Shown here in pieces: positions 34,901-42,902 of a stretch of 64,000 nt of DNA. The notes beneath the pieces were generated by a model. It made no database searches. It saw only the letters and a program-made list of their open reading frames with translations, and had not been told where the DNA came from. Where the stretch lies: the NCBI RefSeq assembly GCF_015687155.1, contig NZ_JADPQF010000001.1, forward strand, positions 1,488,001 to 1,552,000, written 5' to 3'. The stretch's first letter is position 1. The number at the start of each line of letters is the position of its first letter. Made by a program: the position numbers and the translations under genes. This DNA is from Aliikangiella sp. G2MR2-5 (GTDB taxonomy: Bacteria; Pseudomonadota; Gammaproteobacteria; Enterobacterales; Kangiellaceae).

Positions 34901-37675
34901 ATTAGTATCTAATCCTGGCCAGTCTCTAACACCATCGCCGTCTATGTCAGCTTTTGGAACCACCCAACTAATTTTGTCCGCGACATTGGCTGCGACAGTG
35001 CTACCATTAAAATTAAATTCAACCGGTTCTAAAACATATTTTGGAGCAGCTTCCTGCCACTCGAATGAGGTTTCCGGAAGACATTTCCACCCACTATTGT
35101 TCGCACACTCCTGTACACTTCTCAGCAATGTTCTTCCTGAAGAAAGACTGCTTTTTCCATATACCAATGAGTATTTTCGTATATTAGTACCCTTATATAG
35201 AGTCTTGATCGATTTTAGTCGCTTAGTAATACGAGATTTCCCTCCCGCAAGATAAGAAGTTCTATAATCAGTATTTCCCTCTGAATCTACTCTATTCTCA
35301 TACTCAAATAGTAGATGGCGGTCACCTTCACTAGGCCCATATCCGGTATAAGAAATCTTTCTTAAGGTATATTCACCTTTGCCATGATAGTTGTAGTAAT
35401 AAAATATGTTATTACCAGACAAGTCTTGAGTCTTTGAAATGGCCCAGGTCAATGCCATGCTCTTGTTTTCAAGCTTCTGAAAAGAGTTAGCTGACTTCGA
35501 AGCATCTCCATACCAGCTGGACTTTCCTTGCTTATCGACCACGAGAAAATAGGTTGAACTCCCGTTTATGTTTCCATGCTGCGTCACCGTTATAAAGCTA
35601 TCTAATTCGCTTTTATATTTAGCTCCACTAACCCCGTACTCAGATCCTTCTACCAGAATTAACTTTTGGCCATCGATACACAACCTGTCACGAGAAGAGT
35701 CAAATTGGGGAGAAGAAGTAAACCCATCCTGCGCTGTAGTCGCTGCACAACGGTGAATGTTTGAACTAGCATTTAAACTCCATCCTATACCAGCAATACC
35801 ATTACCACCTCGTGAAGAGTAGCTCAAAGAAACATTCGGTTGTATTCCATTTCTTCCTGGAGGAATAGCTATGGGAATATTATATGTAGATGCTCCTCCA
35901 GAAACGCTAGCGCCACCTTCCAAAGCACCTATTGATTCTTGCTCAGGGACTGTTTGTGAATCTAAAGGAGAATCAGCAATAACAAATTCAAAAGGATTGC
36001 CTATGAAAGTTGAGTGTTCGGTCGAGTTGATTGATGTTATTGCAATAGACTGTTCCTCAAAGTTTTCATCGTAAATAATCAAATCCAAGGAACCGTCACC
36101 GTCAAAGTCCTTAAATAAATACTTATAGTTATCAGTCAGAGTTGCCAATGCGTTGTTAAACTCTGACTCAGTAATCTTCTCAAGCCATTGTTGCCCGCCA
36201 TTTTTAACAAGTCTGAAGTATGCATTTCCGTCACTGGCTACTAAATAGATATTTCCAGCATTATCTACATAAACCTGATAACTTTTTTCTTCAATAGTAA
36301 AGGCCTCTAATACAGCTAAATTAAAGCTCATACTAGATGGAACAGAATAGTTTTTATCTTCAATTGCTATTATTGATATAACATAGTTTTGATTACCCTG
36401 AGAGTTTAATGTTGTTCCAGAAACTCTCCCTGTAGTTTTGTCTTGCTCCATCCAATCAGGTTCGCCAGCAACATCAAAAAGTAAAGTAGCTTGTTGTATC
36501 GTTGATGGGGTGAACTCGTACTGACTTCCTTTGTAATAGTAAAGCTTAGGGCTGCCAAAAATCTCTGGCTTAGTCACCGGCGTCTGCAAACTAGTCACAG
36601 CACCTGATGAATTATGATTAGTCACATTATCATCGTCCGCCGAAGTCAAAGCCGTCAGCTGAATACTCCCGCCAGAAATAACCGCCTTATAAGCCGCTGC
36701 ACTCCAGTCAATATTCAGAAAACCATTTTCCAGTGTTTGAACAAGTTCTCCGGTATTACTTAATATGTAAGAAGTCGCACCTTTCGATTTACCTTGTAAA
36801 AAGATTTCATCAAAACCGTCACCGGTTAAGTCTCCAATAACCACTTCAAAATTATCCGGGCTGGCATCAAATTCAAAAGCACCCATTTGCGCAACACGAT
36901 TTGCATTCCAGGAAACAATGGCATTGTTAACCGCAGGGAAAGTGACAATTGGTGTAACGATATCACCATGCAACATGATAATTTTTTTCTTACCGAGCAT
37001 TAATAACTCATCACCCGGATTACTATTAAAATTACCGACAAAAATTCCGTAACTTTCCTGACTCCAATCTTCGATTTGGGGAATATCTGAATGAGTCGTT
37101 GACCAGGCTCTATGATAAGGGGAAATATATTGATCATTTGGACTTTGGGGAAAGAGTCCGGTTTGATCACCTTTATTAATTGGCTGAACAAGAATATCTA
37201 AATTGCCATTGCTAAAAAAAGTACTGCTCTGGTCTCCATTAAAATCACCTGTAATTTCTGTATGAGTTGAACCACTCCAGTTAAAAGGTTTTGCGTATGC
37301 TTCATATAAAACCTTTGTACTTTTTAGTGCTTGTGACTCATTGACTTGTCCCAAAACCTTAAGGTTAAAAGTGTGAGCCCCAGCCGATACATTAAGAGTT
37401 ATAGAGCCATTTTCTTTACACCCTTGGCTCTCTCCCAAGTAATAAAGACAAGGCGGTCTGTCTATTGGAGATAAATCATCTTCACTGAAACCTGTGCTAA
37501 CTGAATGTCCATGCCAGCTTACCTGAATACTACAGGTAGTCTGCGCACTGTTTTGCGGTATCTGACAACTGGTTATATTAATATAAGGGTCGCCAAAGGC
37601 AGATACAGAGCCTGACGCAGCCAGTAACATCAAAGATGTAATGGACATCCAAAATTTATTCATTATTTTCCCCAA
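29000..37675 (-). CDS. Giant secreted SpvB/RHS polymorphic toxin with HINT and ADP-ribosyltransferase-like tip
   Basis: 2,891 residues. Signal peptide within residues 5-26 (MNKFWMSITSLMLLAASGSVSA); ATG at 37663 may be the real start. Residues 140-350 and 520-535 contain FG-GAP/EF-like DFNGDQS, DLTGDGFDE and DFDGDGSLD loops. SpvB begins near 582 (GGASTYNIPIAIPPGRNGI). TcdB-like VCBS loops (DIDGDGVRD, DYNGDGWPD) follow. RHS repeats run to NPYSYVLNNPLVFKDPSGY ending at about 2520. A Ser/Asn-rich linker leads to a HINT domain (about 2649-2790) with Cys2649 and ending VHNEC. The tip (2791-2891) starts VRHYTNKSSADKIKEDG and has RVYFED, resembling HYD1-type ADP-ribosyltransferases. HINT probably releases the tip. 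Confidence 0.9.
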   Translation of the reverse strand: MGKIMNKFWMSITSLMLLAASGSVSAFGDPYINITSCQIPQNSAQTTCSIQVSWHGHSVSTGFSEDDLSPIDRPPCLYYLGESQGCKENGSITLNVSAGAHTFNLKVLGQVNESQALKSTKVLYEAYAKPFNWSGSTHTEITGDFNGDQSSTFFSNGNLDILVQPINKGDQTGLFPQSPNDQYISPYHRAWSTTHSDIPQIEDWSQESYGIFVGNFNSNPGDELLMLGKKKIIMLHGDIVTPIVTFPAVNNAIVSWNANRVAQMGAFEFDASPDNFEVVIGDLTGDGFDEIFLQGKSKGATSYILSNTGELVQTLENGFLNIDWSAAAYKAVISGGSIQLTALTSADDDNVTNHNSSGAVTSLQTPVTKPEIFGSPKLYYYKGSQYEFTPSTIQQATLLFDVAGEPDWMEQDKTTGRVSGTTLNSQGNQNYVISIIAIEDKNYSVPSSMSFNLAVLEAFTIEEKSYQVYVDNAGNIYLVASDGNAYFRLVKNGGQQWLEKITESEFNNALATLTDNYKYLFKDFDGDGSLDLIIYDENFEEQSIAITSINSTEHSTFIGNPFEFVIADSPLDSQTVPEQESIGALEGGASVSGGASTYNIPIAIPPGRNGIQPNVSLSYSSRGGNGIAGIGWSLNASSNIHRCAATTAQDGFTSSPQFDSSRDRLCIDGQKLILVEGSEYGVSGAKYKSELDSFITVTQHGNINGSSTYFLVVDKQGKSSWYGDASKSANSFQKLENKSMALTWAISKTQDLSGNNIFYYYNYHGKGEYTLRKISYTGYGPSEGDRHLLFEYENRVDSEGNTDYRTSYLAGGKSRITKRLKSIKTLYKGTNIRKYSLVYGKSSLSSGRTLLRSVQECANNSGWKCLPETSFEWQEAAPKYVLEPVEFNFNGSTVAANVADKISWVVPKADIDGDGVRDWPGLDTNSDNIPDVAGYMVNAEGQVTNTHMSPTDGCFVRANLKFGKQCLTVDFNQDGKTDFFKLSDNTSGEFLIKLNGSSSWVTAPFSLEFYQDKLINISDYNGDGWPDVIVQLVESQWELPKLYVYPHTKNNSQPYTTASRLFLFQLSQNDPSVLFEYAEQVQVAGDMDGNGMQDLLISLLPRPGENQPGMPYPDRLILFKNSTGGQLQYDTYEFSDYLVPQDSLNLGDAHFFHDINGDGLDDWLSMNSGNSQYWLEAKLNTGGAFTGNWINLGVNVPTRVQFYYHTSGEPEGYVFPVIEKTMSMDYNGDGKAELLFASDVVASACSLVFHFQPGSTARIEEYMCDDELWGNTYFNSMSNRRSPIDGNRKDVSARNFKAIYFDEALDGSISTRVEDTDIVAASVERIALDATGNGLTDVVTTFECQIEGCAWNTESQQYGGKVVDPSLVANRIYINRNIGASPSDNGYEAIDVIKRVNQGLGVVDEWTYRPLGSDEYNTDNGDFYKPDHDYVSGDIQSNDQAYFHFGSSMMVVAEHRSSSGIAHEMNPTQYKYRGAVFNNQGRGFQGFRTIIVDSPSKLDENGNLEFLRSVTDFHQKFPKSGKIEEIRTCIESNNDEYCENDKLNHQSITYHIKNTATESNYWIVPKEETNTHYPLEGGARYLSRTMNTIAFSDLDNYGNIKKVVSDINSAFNTVTITKEFDFDTTNPDWRNKLNFTTVQYETKTGFTVHDSTLDPIKKTKSTFTWTNERLPDLITTESLLPVNDSSKTIVVDTDYNAYGLPTTVSTYELGHENEARVTSTQYSNNGLHQANDGYFPFELTNSEGHKTKITSAPVHGQPLSVTQNGVTSWTEYDAFGRVEEVIPPTNTGQTTYKRYSNCSGGCDGIADSNVRYKITTYQVGTPVSTVYMDMFNRAKYSRVEGFDGTISYTKVIYNRLGQKVFESIPSLDIDEVKGVSFGEYDLLGRPLTKSISQPYDQSMEVTYSYEQHTTNIIVSGGSKVLNMSRIHSGDGKLVQTTQNDGTQDIVTQYAYDAMGNPIVLQDAKGNSIRAKYNALGQKDFVDDPNMGVKYFTYTPFGEVYSESDANGDVYYYLYDDLGRLTYRYLNQEPTANNFNLAEAFFSYDAQCEGAIDTETRLDLIEGESFSKEYLYDSFCRPSETITNIDGSSYKTKTFYDGNYGRVKGVLYPNNLLVETQYNAKGFATKTQNPLTGYVYHEVTNMDVRGNVLSAKKANGVLAEGFEYWAETGQMKTVYAQTENGGQQRHRIEYTYDSFGNLETQTVENMRSSVITSIESYTYDDLHRLKNSTRVVNGVSLADINYDYDVVGNLLLKDDYANNYIYGNKERSSGNAGPNAVYSIEKVGVGTQTYTYDNNGNLLTGDAKSLSYNAQNKPVSISRNGITSDFYYGSDHMRYKQVKKGKSLGDEVTLYIGKTFEIISYAGETQKKLYLGDTIITDTLAGGLSTSKMSFVHRDRLGSVVTITDENGDVVDNRSYDPFGKPRKGTMEDVQPATLRDVAYQDNFISVVDDLRLETRRGYTDHEHLDDAQLIHMNGRVYDYNLGRFLSVDPFIQSPGNSQSMNPYSYVLNNPLVFKDPSGYFREPGESAAHLGLMLAVATGGISAENAQKIADFESAVGNHALQGAAENGETIRVAIATGSVEAAIIYVAEKAKNGEIGPKGKRGKNKNTQQATQNGHKNNNQGTTANKTDSPENTESQSQVNKQSNTGGCSFIAGTLVATPLGFREIQDLKAGDLVKAKNDQTDEVKDKKVNAVFDELHKEVIELTIKLPDGKIEVITTTAEHPFMLYDGEWLPAGELEVGAFVETIGGLKAEVVGFEIIKEQQVAYNFEVDEFHTYAVGEGELWVHNECGDDEVRVRHYTNKSSADKIKEDGTIKASDNNRVYFEDAKKKPLSPKKAEAKHKIKEGKGNSYVETNVKKSDIEMVKNPLTGKKEMTVKGDVKLKDEEVVNRK

Positions 37676-37763
37676 AATAAATATTTCTATTCTGTGTTTT
37701 TTAAAACTAACCTGGTAAAACTAACGTTTTAACGCTGACAACTAGTCTGAACGACTGCTATCA

Positions 37764-38090
37764 CTACTCTATAAGGTAGATATGCTTCGCCTTGTAGTTA
37801 GAAACCCAGAAGCTCGCCGATTCATTCTCGTTATACGAAACTTGAACTGAAGCACCACTAGTTTTTGCCGTCATTAACAGGCTAAACTGAATATTCCCAC
37901 CGGGTAATGTATGATCAAAACATAGTGGTCGACCCGGTCCATTTTCAACGGTAAAACAAGCCCATTTGGCAGAAGATGTTTCCACGCCGTAAGTGTAAAT
38001 TCGTTTTACTTTCGTATCGTTAATCCAGGTTTCCGCAAAAACATTACTGGACGCTATAACAGCAACTAAAACTAGTAAAACCTTTTTCAT
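37764..38090 (-). CDS. Small secreted protein, member C of the local family
   Basis: 108 residues with signal peptide MKKVLLVLVAVIASSNVFA. Mature part about 89 residues with two cysteines (WACFTV, PLCFDH). It shares the order KRIYTYG, a strand KWACFTVENGP, then IQFSLLMTAKTSGASVQVSY and a C-terminal HIYLIE. It lies upstream of the giant toxin gene on the same strand with 88 bases between them, so cotranscription with the toxin is possible. Function unknown. Confidence 0.8.
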   Translation of the reverse strand: MKKVLLVLVAVIASSNVFAETWINDTKVKRIYTYGVETSSAKWACFTVENGPGRPLCFDHTLPGGNIQFSLLMTAKTSGASVQVSYNENESASFWVSNYKAKHIYLIE

Positions 38091-38190
38091 ATTAAACTCT
38101 ATATTTCTCTTATTTTTTCAACTCGCACTAAACGAACAAGCAACTTCATCGACCTAACTTCGACTTCAGGTCATTTTCTAAAAATCAGCA

Positions 38191-38526
38191 TTAATTTTCG
38201 GCAAGACTGACTCGGTCGAAATTCAACGTAGAACCTGTTGCACAGGAAGTATTGCTCACATCCCAAAACTTAAGCTTTTTATTATTTGAGTGCGCGACAA
38301 GCGCCAATGACATCCAGGATTTACAGGTTTCTACTGTTATACCGCTCGAACTGGTTTGTGAAACATTGCATATGTTGGCATAGTTACTTTCTACAGGACC
38401 GTCCATTTTTAGCTCAAGCATTCCTTGTTTGGTTACTCTGACCGCTAAAACATTTGCAGTACAATCAAGTGCAAGTGCATTTCCTGACATCAGGAAAGCG
38501 ACAATTGTTAACAAAGACTTTTTCAC
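38191..38526 (-). CDS. Small secreted protein, member D of the local family
   Basis: 111 residues with signal peptide MKKSLLTIVAFLMSGNALA. Four cysteines in the mature part (LDCTAN, NICNV, ETCKSW, TSCATG). The order VLAVRVTKQGMLELKMDG, a CxxxW-SLALVAHSNNKKLKFWDV helix-strand and a final FDRVSL parallels members A-C. It is 100 bases upstream of member C, on the same strand. Function unknown. Confidence 0.78.
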   Translation of the reverse strand: MKKSLLTIVAFLMSGNALALDCTANVLAVRVTKQGMLELKMDGPVESNYANICNVSQTSSSGITVETCKSWMSLALVAHSNNKKLKFWDVSNTSCATGSTLNFDRVSLAEN

Positions 38527-38810
38527 TTTTATTCTCCCAAATTATAACTTTACCTTTTACGATTATTTACAACCGTTGAGTATTTCTTACACATGAACAG
38601 GCCCAAGCCTAATAAAGCTTTAACCGATATTTACCGTCTAGCAATTCGCAGCCTTCCTACTAAAGCCGCATCTTCGTTAATTGAACAAATGCCATATTGA
38701 TAGAGATCAACCGGTATTGTTAAAACACCCTAATATGTTCAAAAATTGTTCAGTCGACGTATTAAAGAAAGAGAAATGAAATTAAAGAGTGGTCAATAAT
38801 TAGCCGAATT

Positions 38811-38972
38811 TCCTTATTCAAAGCTCCAACTAAGCTACTACTCCAACTAAGCTACTAGAGGGCAAATAACCTGCTTAAATTTTGCACCAATTTAAAACGG
38901 CGATACGATAATTGAATTTAAAGTAAATCTCAAGGCTGGATTGGAAAAAATGTAAATTTTCACAAATAATAT
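38811..38972. repeat. Diverged repeat, right copy (partner at 24486-24635)
   Basis: GAATTTCCTTATTCAAAG near the start, then CGGCGATACGATAATTGAA and CTCAAGGCTGGATTGGA are matched by the left copy in the same order. The middle of this copy carries the 17-bp tandem duplication not present on the left. Confidence 0.65.
38824..38857. repeat. Perfect 17-bp tandem duplication
   Basis: CTCCAACTAAGCTACTA occurs twice without a gap, a recent slippage or duplication inside the non-coding repeat. Confidence 0.9.
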
Positions 38973-39040
38973 AAAAGCGTTCTTTTAATTGTTCTCGGTA
39001 TTCATCAATAGGGAGGCTTCTGCGTCAATATGGAGTCAGA

Positions 39041-39724
39041 TTAAAGATCAAACAACTCTTTAACCAGAGGGATAGTCACTTTTCTTTGCAGAGCCATACT
39101 GGAATGATCAATTTGTTCCAGCATCGCCATTAGAGCGGCCACCGAACGGCTTTTTCGTGTAATCAGAAATTTAACCACTTCAGGTGGGACTTCCAGTCCT
39201 CGATGTGAAGCTCGACTGATAAATAATTCAACCTTCTGCTCATCATCCATAGACTCTAGTTTATAAACCTCCATGGCAGTAAGTCGTGATTTAAGATCGG
39301 CTAGCGAAAACTGGGTCTGAGCTGGAGCCTTATCACTAAAAACCACCAATGATCTGTTTTCATTTTTTAGATTGTTATAAAGATCAAATAAAGCATTTTC
39401 CCAGGAACTATTGCCTTCTACTTTCTCAAGCTCATCGATACACACCAGATCCATAAAGTTCATGCCCTGTAGTATTTCAGAGGTTAAATTAGAATCTCCC
39501 AGCGGCAGATAGGCACTACTCAAACCCGCTTTATTAAATTCACTGCATAGAGCCTGAGCAAGATGAGTTTTACCACTTTCAATACTTCCCCAAATATAGA
39601 TAAATTCATTTCGAGTTTGGGCAGCTGACTTCATTCTGGACAATAACTGCCTGTTGCTACCAATAAAAAAATTATCGAAAGTAGCATTGTCGTCTAATTG
39701 AACTTTAAGTGGGATCTGTCGCAT
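39041..39724 (-). CDS. hda: DnaA regulatory inactivator
   Basis: 228 residues from ATG 39724 (MRQIPLKVQLDD), the family start; the frame extends a little further into pgsA without a better start. It is an AAA+ protein that, with the DNA-loaded sliding clamp, stimulates ATP hydrolysis by DnaA and so limits re-initiation. IYIWGSIESGKTHL is the Walker A region and LVCIDELEK the Walker B. The QIPLKVQL N-terminus fits the clamp-binding motif. The gene follows pgsA (its stop is 14 bases before this start) and the DUF2066 gene, a common gammaproteobacterial order. Confidence 0.94.
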   Translation of the reverse strand: MRQIPLKVQLDDNATFDNFFIGSNRQLLSRMKSAAQTRNEFIYIWGSIESGKTHLAQALCSEFNKAGLSSAYLPLGDSNLTSEILQGMNFMDLVCIDELEKVEGNSSWENALFDLYNNLKNENRSLVVFSDKAPAQTQFSLADLKSRLTAMEVYKLESMDDEQKVELFISRASHRGLEVPPEVVKFLITRKSRSVAALMAMLEQIDHSSMALQRKVTIPLVKELFDL

Positions 39725-39738
39725 GGTAAACGCAAAAG

Positions 39739-40314
39739 CTAAGAGTCGCTCTCTTCTCCTTTTCGTTTTTTCATTTCTTGCCGATACTTTCCTCCCCACA
39801 GCACACCATAATGAATACCACTGCCAATAGTGGTGAAAAAGGTTAAATATACGAGGCTTTCAAGAAACAAGGCTGGAAGTGTTTTATAACCAAGGGAAAC
39901 CAGAATACTAAAAACCAGCAGGATCTGAATAAATGTATTGAATTTAGAGAAATAGCTGGGATGCATTTCATAGGGGCCCAGTCGATAATGATAATAATAA
40001 GCGCCGGAAACAATAAAGATATCCCTTGCCGCGACCACACCGAACAGCAGCCAGCTGATTTCGCCGTTATAGGTCAAAATAGCCATGGTAATAACCAGAA
40101 GCGCTTTATCAGCTAAAGGATCCAGGATTGCACCGAATCGACTCACCCAGTTAAATTTTTTGGCGAGGAATCCATCCAGGCCATCGGAAAATCCGGCAAT
40201 CAGGAAAATGTAGAGTGCATGCTGATACTGCTGCTCAATCAGCAAAAACGAGAGTGGAAACAGGAGAACCACTCTCAAAATTGTAATGAAATTGGGCAGG
40301 TACCTTAGAATCAT
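39739..40314 (-). CDS. pgsA: CDP-alcohol phosphatidyltransferase, PgsA-like
   Basis: 191 residues from ATG 40314, which overlaps the previous stop as ATGA. A multi-pass membrane enzyme making phosphatidylglycerophosphate or a related phospholipid from CDP-diacylglycerol. The CDP-alcohol motif is visible as DGLDGFLAK...GAILDPLADK, with Lys in the place of the usual Arg after Ala. The three Asp of the metal site (in DGLDG, LDP, and LAD) are all present. Because a second pgsA may exist elsewhere, the exact substrate is uncertain. Confidence 0.85.
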   Translation of the reverse strand: MILRYLPNFITILRVVLLFPLSFLLIEQQYQHALYIFLIAGFSDGLDGFLAKKFNWVSRFGAILDPLADKALLVITMAILTYNGEISWLLFGVVAARDIFIVSGAYYYHYRLGPYEMHPSYFSKFNTFIQILLVFSILVSLGYKTLPALFLESLVYLTFFTTIGSGIHYGVLWGGKYRQEMKKRKGEESDS

Positions 40315-41648
40315 CGTTGCCACCGATAATATACGATCTGGGGAGGCGCCTCAGTATTATCCGTGGCGCTCACTTGCTCATTATCGGCTATAGATTCTAC
40401 TGGCGCAGGTAGCTCAAGGCCTGCTTCGGCATTCTGCTCTTGCTGTTCTGTTTTAGTTTGGTTCGCGTTAGCCTGCTCTTCTTCTATCAGGGAGCTACCG
40501 TCTATCTGGGAGCTACCGTCTATCAGAGCGCTATCTTCTATCAGAGGGCCATCTTTTAACTGAGCAGCAATCTCAGGATTAATAAAGTCACCTTCCCCCG
40601 CCTTTTTTACCGCAAAGGGATTGATCTGAGGAGCAGTCTCTTCAATTAAATCGTTGCTTAGTCTTATTTCTTCCTGCAAATTAATCAACTCTCCTAACAA
40701 GCTGACTTTAAGTTCAACATGGTTAGAAGCAATACGACTTACTTCAATACTGCGTACTGAAGACAGTCCATCCAGATATTTCTGCAACGATTTATAAGCG
40801 GCAAAGCTGCCAACATTGGATACCTGCATCAATAATTGATTCGTTTGTAGCTGCTCCACTACGCAATACTTAGTACAGAGCATCTCAGCCAGATGATTTG
40901 TCAGACTCGCATAGAGCAACTCTATGCTGGACTCATTTAGATCAAGGCTCTCTTCCTCGCCTTCATTATAGTAGGTTACTCTCGCTTCCCAGCCTTCTCC
41001 AAGCTGAGCGATACGACCAAAGATAATAGCATCCGCCGCATATCGCTGACTTGCTTCAGCTATCGGCATACTAAACCTTCCCCAGATATCGCTTTGCGAT
41101 ATATTAACCTGATCTTCCAGATCCATCAGAGGAAAAATAACAGGCAAACCTCTGCGCCTTGCTTCGCTGCGTAACATTTCAACCTGTGGCTGAACTTCTT
41201 CATTTCCTTTGAGCACTTGCCGCTGAAGACTTTCCTCTACCACAAACCACATTATGGTTAATGGACGATTACTACTCCAGATAGGCATTCCTGCTTCCTG
41301 AATCAACTGATCGATAAGCCGTGGCTCATAATGGAGAACCAGATTAAATACCTGCTCAGGATCGTCACTTTCAATGGCCTCGTATTCAAATCGCTGTAAG
41401 TAGGCAGTGACCTTTGAATAGGCTTTTTGCACTTCATGCGCTGAAAGGACTTGTTCACTCCCACTACGACGCACCATAATTTCTTTAAATCCGGTTACCG
41501 CAGCTTTCCAGCGTGCGCTTTGCGACTGGTCTTTAACTGCGACTTCAACCTGGTACAAATTTTCAACTTCTACAGCCCAGGCTACCGGGAAACCGATTCC
41601 AAGTGTAAACAGGGTAAAAATCGTACGATATATTGCTTTTTTAATCAT
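40311..41648 (-). CDS. DUF2066 family exported protein
   Basis: 445 residues with signal peptide MIKKAIYRTIFTLFTLGIGFPVAWA. The mature N-terminus (VENLYQVEVAVKDQSQSARWKAAVTGFKEIMVRRSG) is the DUF2066 signature and is followed by about 300 residues of mixed alpha/beta. The last ~110 are Gln/Glu/Pro-rich and include a degenerate repeat LIEDSALIDGSSQIDGSSLI (DNA 40490-40555), probably flexible. It precedes pgsA and hda and overlaps pgsA by 4 bases, so the three form one operon. Function of the family is unknown. Confidence 0.88.
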   Translation of the reverse strand: MIKKAIYRTIFTLFTLGIGFPVAWAVEVENLYQVEVAVKDQSQSARWKAAVTGFKEIMVRRSGSEQVLSAHEVQKAYSKVTAYLQRFEYEAIESDDPEQVFNLVLHYEPRLIDQLIQEAGMPIWSSNRPLTIMWFVVEESLQRQVLKGNEEVQPQVEMLRSEARRRGLPVIFPLMDLEDQVNISQSDIWGRFSMPIAEASQRYAADAIIFGRIAQLGEGWEARVTYYNEGEEESLDLNESSIELLYASLTNHLAEMLCTKYCVVEQLQTNQLLMQVSNVGSFAAYKSLQKYLDGLSSVRSIEVSRIASNHVELKVSLLGELINLQEEIRLSNDLIEETAPQINPFAVKKAGEGDFINPEIAAQLKDGPLIEDSALIDGSSQIDGSSLIEEEQANANQTKTEQQEQNAEAGLELPAPVESIADNEQVSATDNTEAPPQIVYYRWQR

Positions 41649-41807
41649 ATGTATCTCTGACTTTTGTCTGATGCCAATGATAATCTATGTTGGAAGGTGA
41701 GCCAAGGCTTTTAAAATAGCTTATAAATCAGACAGATAGTTATTACGGAAGTTTGCTCACTATTGTGACAAGTTTTGAGACTTCTTGCTCAAACTTGTCT
41801 GCTGCCA

Positions 41808-42779
41808 TTAATTGGCTTGAGTAAGATCACTGGATAAAAACATTTTTCCTTTGTTATCCACCATAATCGCAGAAACGTTTTCCAACTGATTAACCAGTGC
41901 CATTCCGTCTTTTACTCCAAGAATGAAAATGCTGGTGGACAAGGCATCGGCAAAAGTTGAGTCGTCAGCCAGAATGGTCGCACTTTGTATAGCTCGTGCA
42001 GAGTCTCCGGTTTTGGGGTCGATAATATGGTGATAACGAATACCATCGGCTTCAAAAAATCGCTCATAGTCTCCGGATGTTGATAATGCAACATCCTCCA
42101 ATGGTAAATTAGCGATCAGTTTACTTTCATCTCTCGGATGACGAATTCCAATATACCAGGGACGGTCTGTTTTTCGCCCGATAATTCTGGTATCCCCTCC
42201 AGCATTAACAAAACCATTGTGTATTCCTTCTCTTTGCAAAAGCTGAATGCAACGATCGACGGCGTGACCTTTTCCGATCCCGCCCAAATCAATTTTTAAT
42301 CGTTTATCATCAAAAAAAATGGTCTGTTTTTCTTTATCTAAGTGAATATTGCGATAGTTAATGGCTGATTTCAATTCCGCCAACTGACTTTCCGAGGGTT
42401 TTTTAGAGTGTCGATAATCATACAAATAACCAATACTGGAAAAACTGATATCAAAAGCACCGTGAGTCAGTTCGGATATTTCAAGTGAACGCGCGACCAG
42501 ATCAAACAGCTCTTTCGAGACTTTCTGTGGAGCCTTTGCAGCGGAGCGATTGAGCTTTGATAATTCACTGGACTCAATATAGGGACTCATTGCCTGATTA
42601 ATACGCTCCATTTCGGCAACGACCTGATTAACTATTTTCTGTCCAGATTTTTCGTCGGAAAGCTCAAATTCCACTTTCGCCAAAGTTCCCATGGTTTCAA
42701 ACTGATGGCTAAACCACTTTGCGTGAACCTGAAAGCTTAGTATGAGAAGAATGAAAGCTAAGGGTATTGATGTTTTCAT
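41808..42779 (-). CDS. apbE: FAD:protein FMN transferase
   Basis: 323 residues with signal peptide MKTSIPLAFILLILSFQVHA, not a lipobox. ApbE proteins use Mg2+ to transfer FMN from FAD onto Thr residues of RnfG/NqrC-like subunits. Conserved parts are FETMGTLAKVEF near residues 27-38, KIDLGGIGKGHAVDR, GFVNAGGDTRI, and LSTSGDYERFF near the C-terminal half. Ends with the YRHHIIDPKTGDS-type flavin-site segment. It stands alone between the DUF2066 operon and the envelope cluster, so its substrate is not shown by context. Confidence 0.93.
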   Translation of the reverse strand: MKTSIPLAFILLILSFQVHAKWFSHQFETMGTLAKVEFELSDEKSGQKIVNQVVAEMERINQAMSPYIESSELSKLNRSAAKAPQKVSKELFDLVARSLEISELTHGAFDISFSSIGYLYDYRHSKKPSESQLAELKSAINYRNIHLDKEKQTIFFDDKRLKIDLGGIGKGHAVDRCIQLLQREGIHNGFVNAGGDTRIIGRKTDRPWYIGIRHPRDESKLIANLPLEDVALSTSGDYERFFEADGIRYHHIIDPKTGDSARAIQSATILADDSTFADALSTSIFILGVKDGMALVNQLENVSAIMVDNKGKMFLSSDLTQAN

Positions 42780-42902
42780 TAGTTAAGCAGTTTCCAAAGC
42801 GTTTTCTTGGAAAAGTAATATTGATGCAGTTTGAGTTTATAAAAGTAGTGCCGCCTGATGTTCAACAGACGGCGCTATTTTTTAACCTATAATTTTGGCT
42901 AC

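Larger units (their letters stand above)
38527..39040. other. 514-base non-coding region at the right edge of the accessory block
   Basis: Contains the right copy of the repeat shared with 24486-24635 (38811-38972) and, inside it, a perfect 17-bp tandem duplication (38824-38840 and 38841-38857). No gene or RNA was recognised. Confidence 0.5.

Noticed and set aside
16974..39040. Whole accessory region as a prophage or ICE
   Set aside because: No integrase, capsid, terminase, relaxase or conjugation genes are present; the only mobile-type gene is the RAYT.
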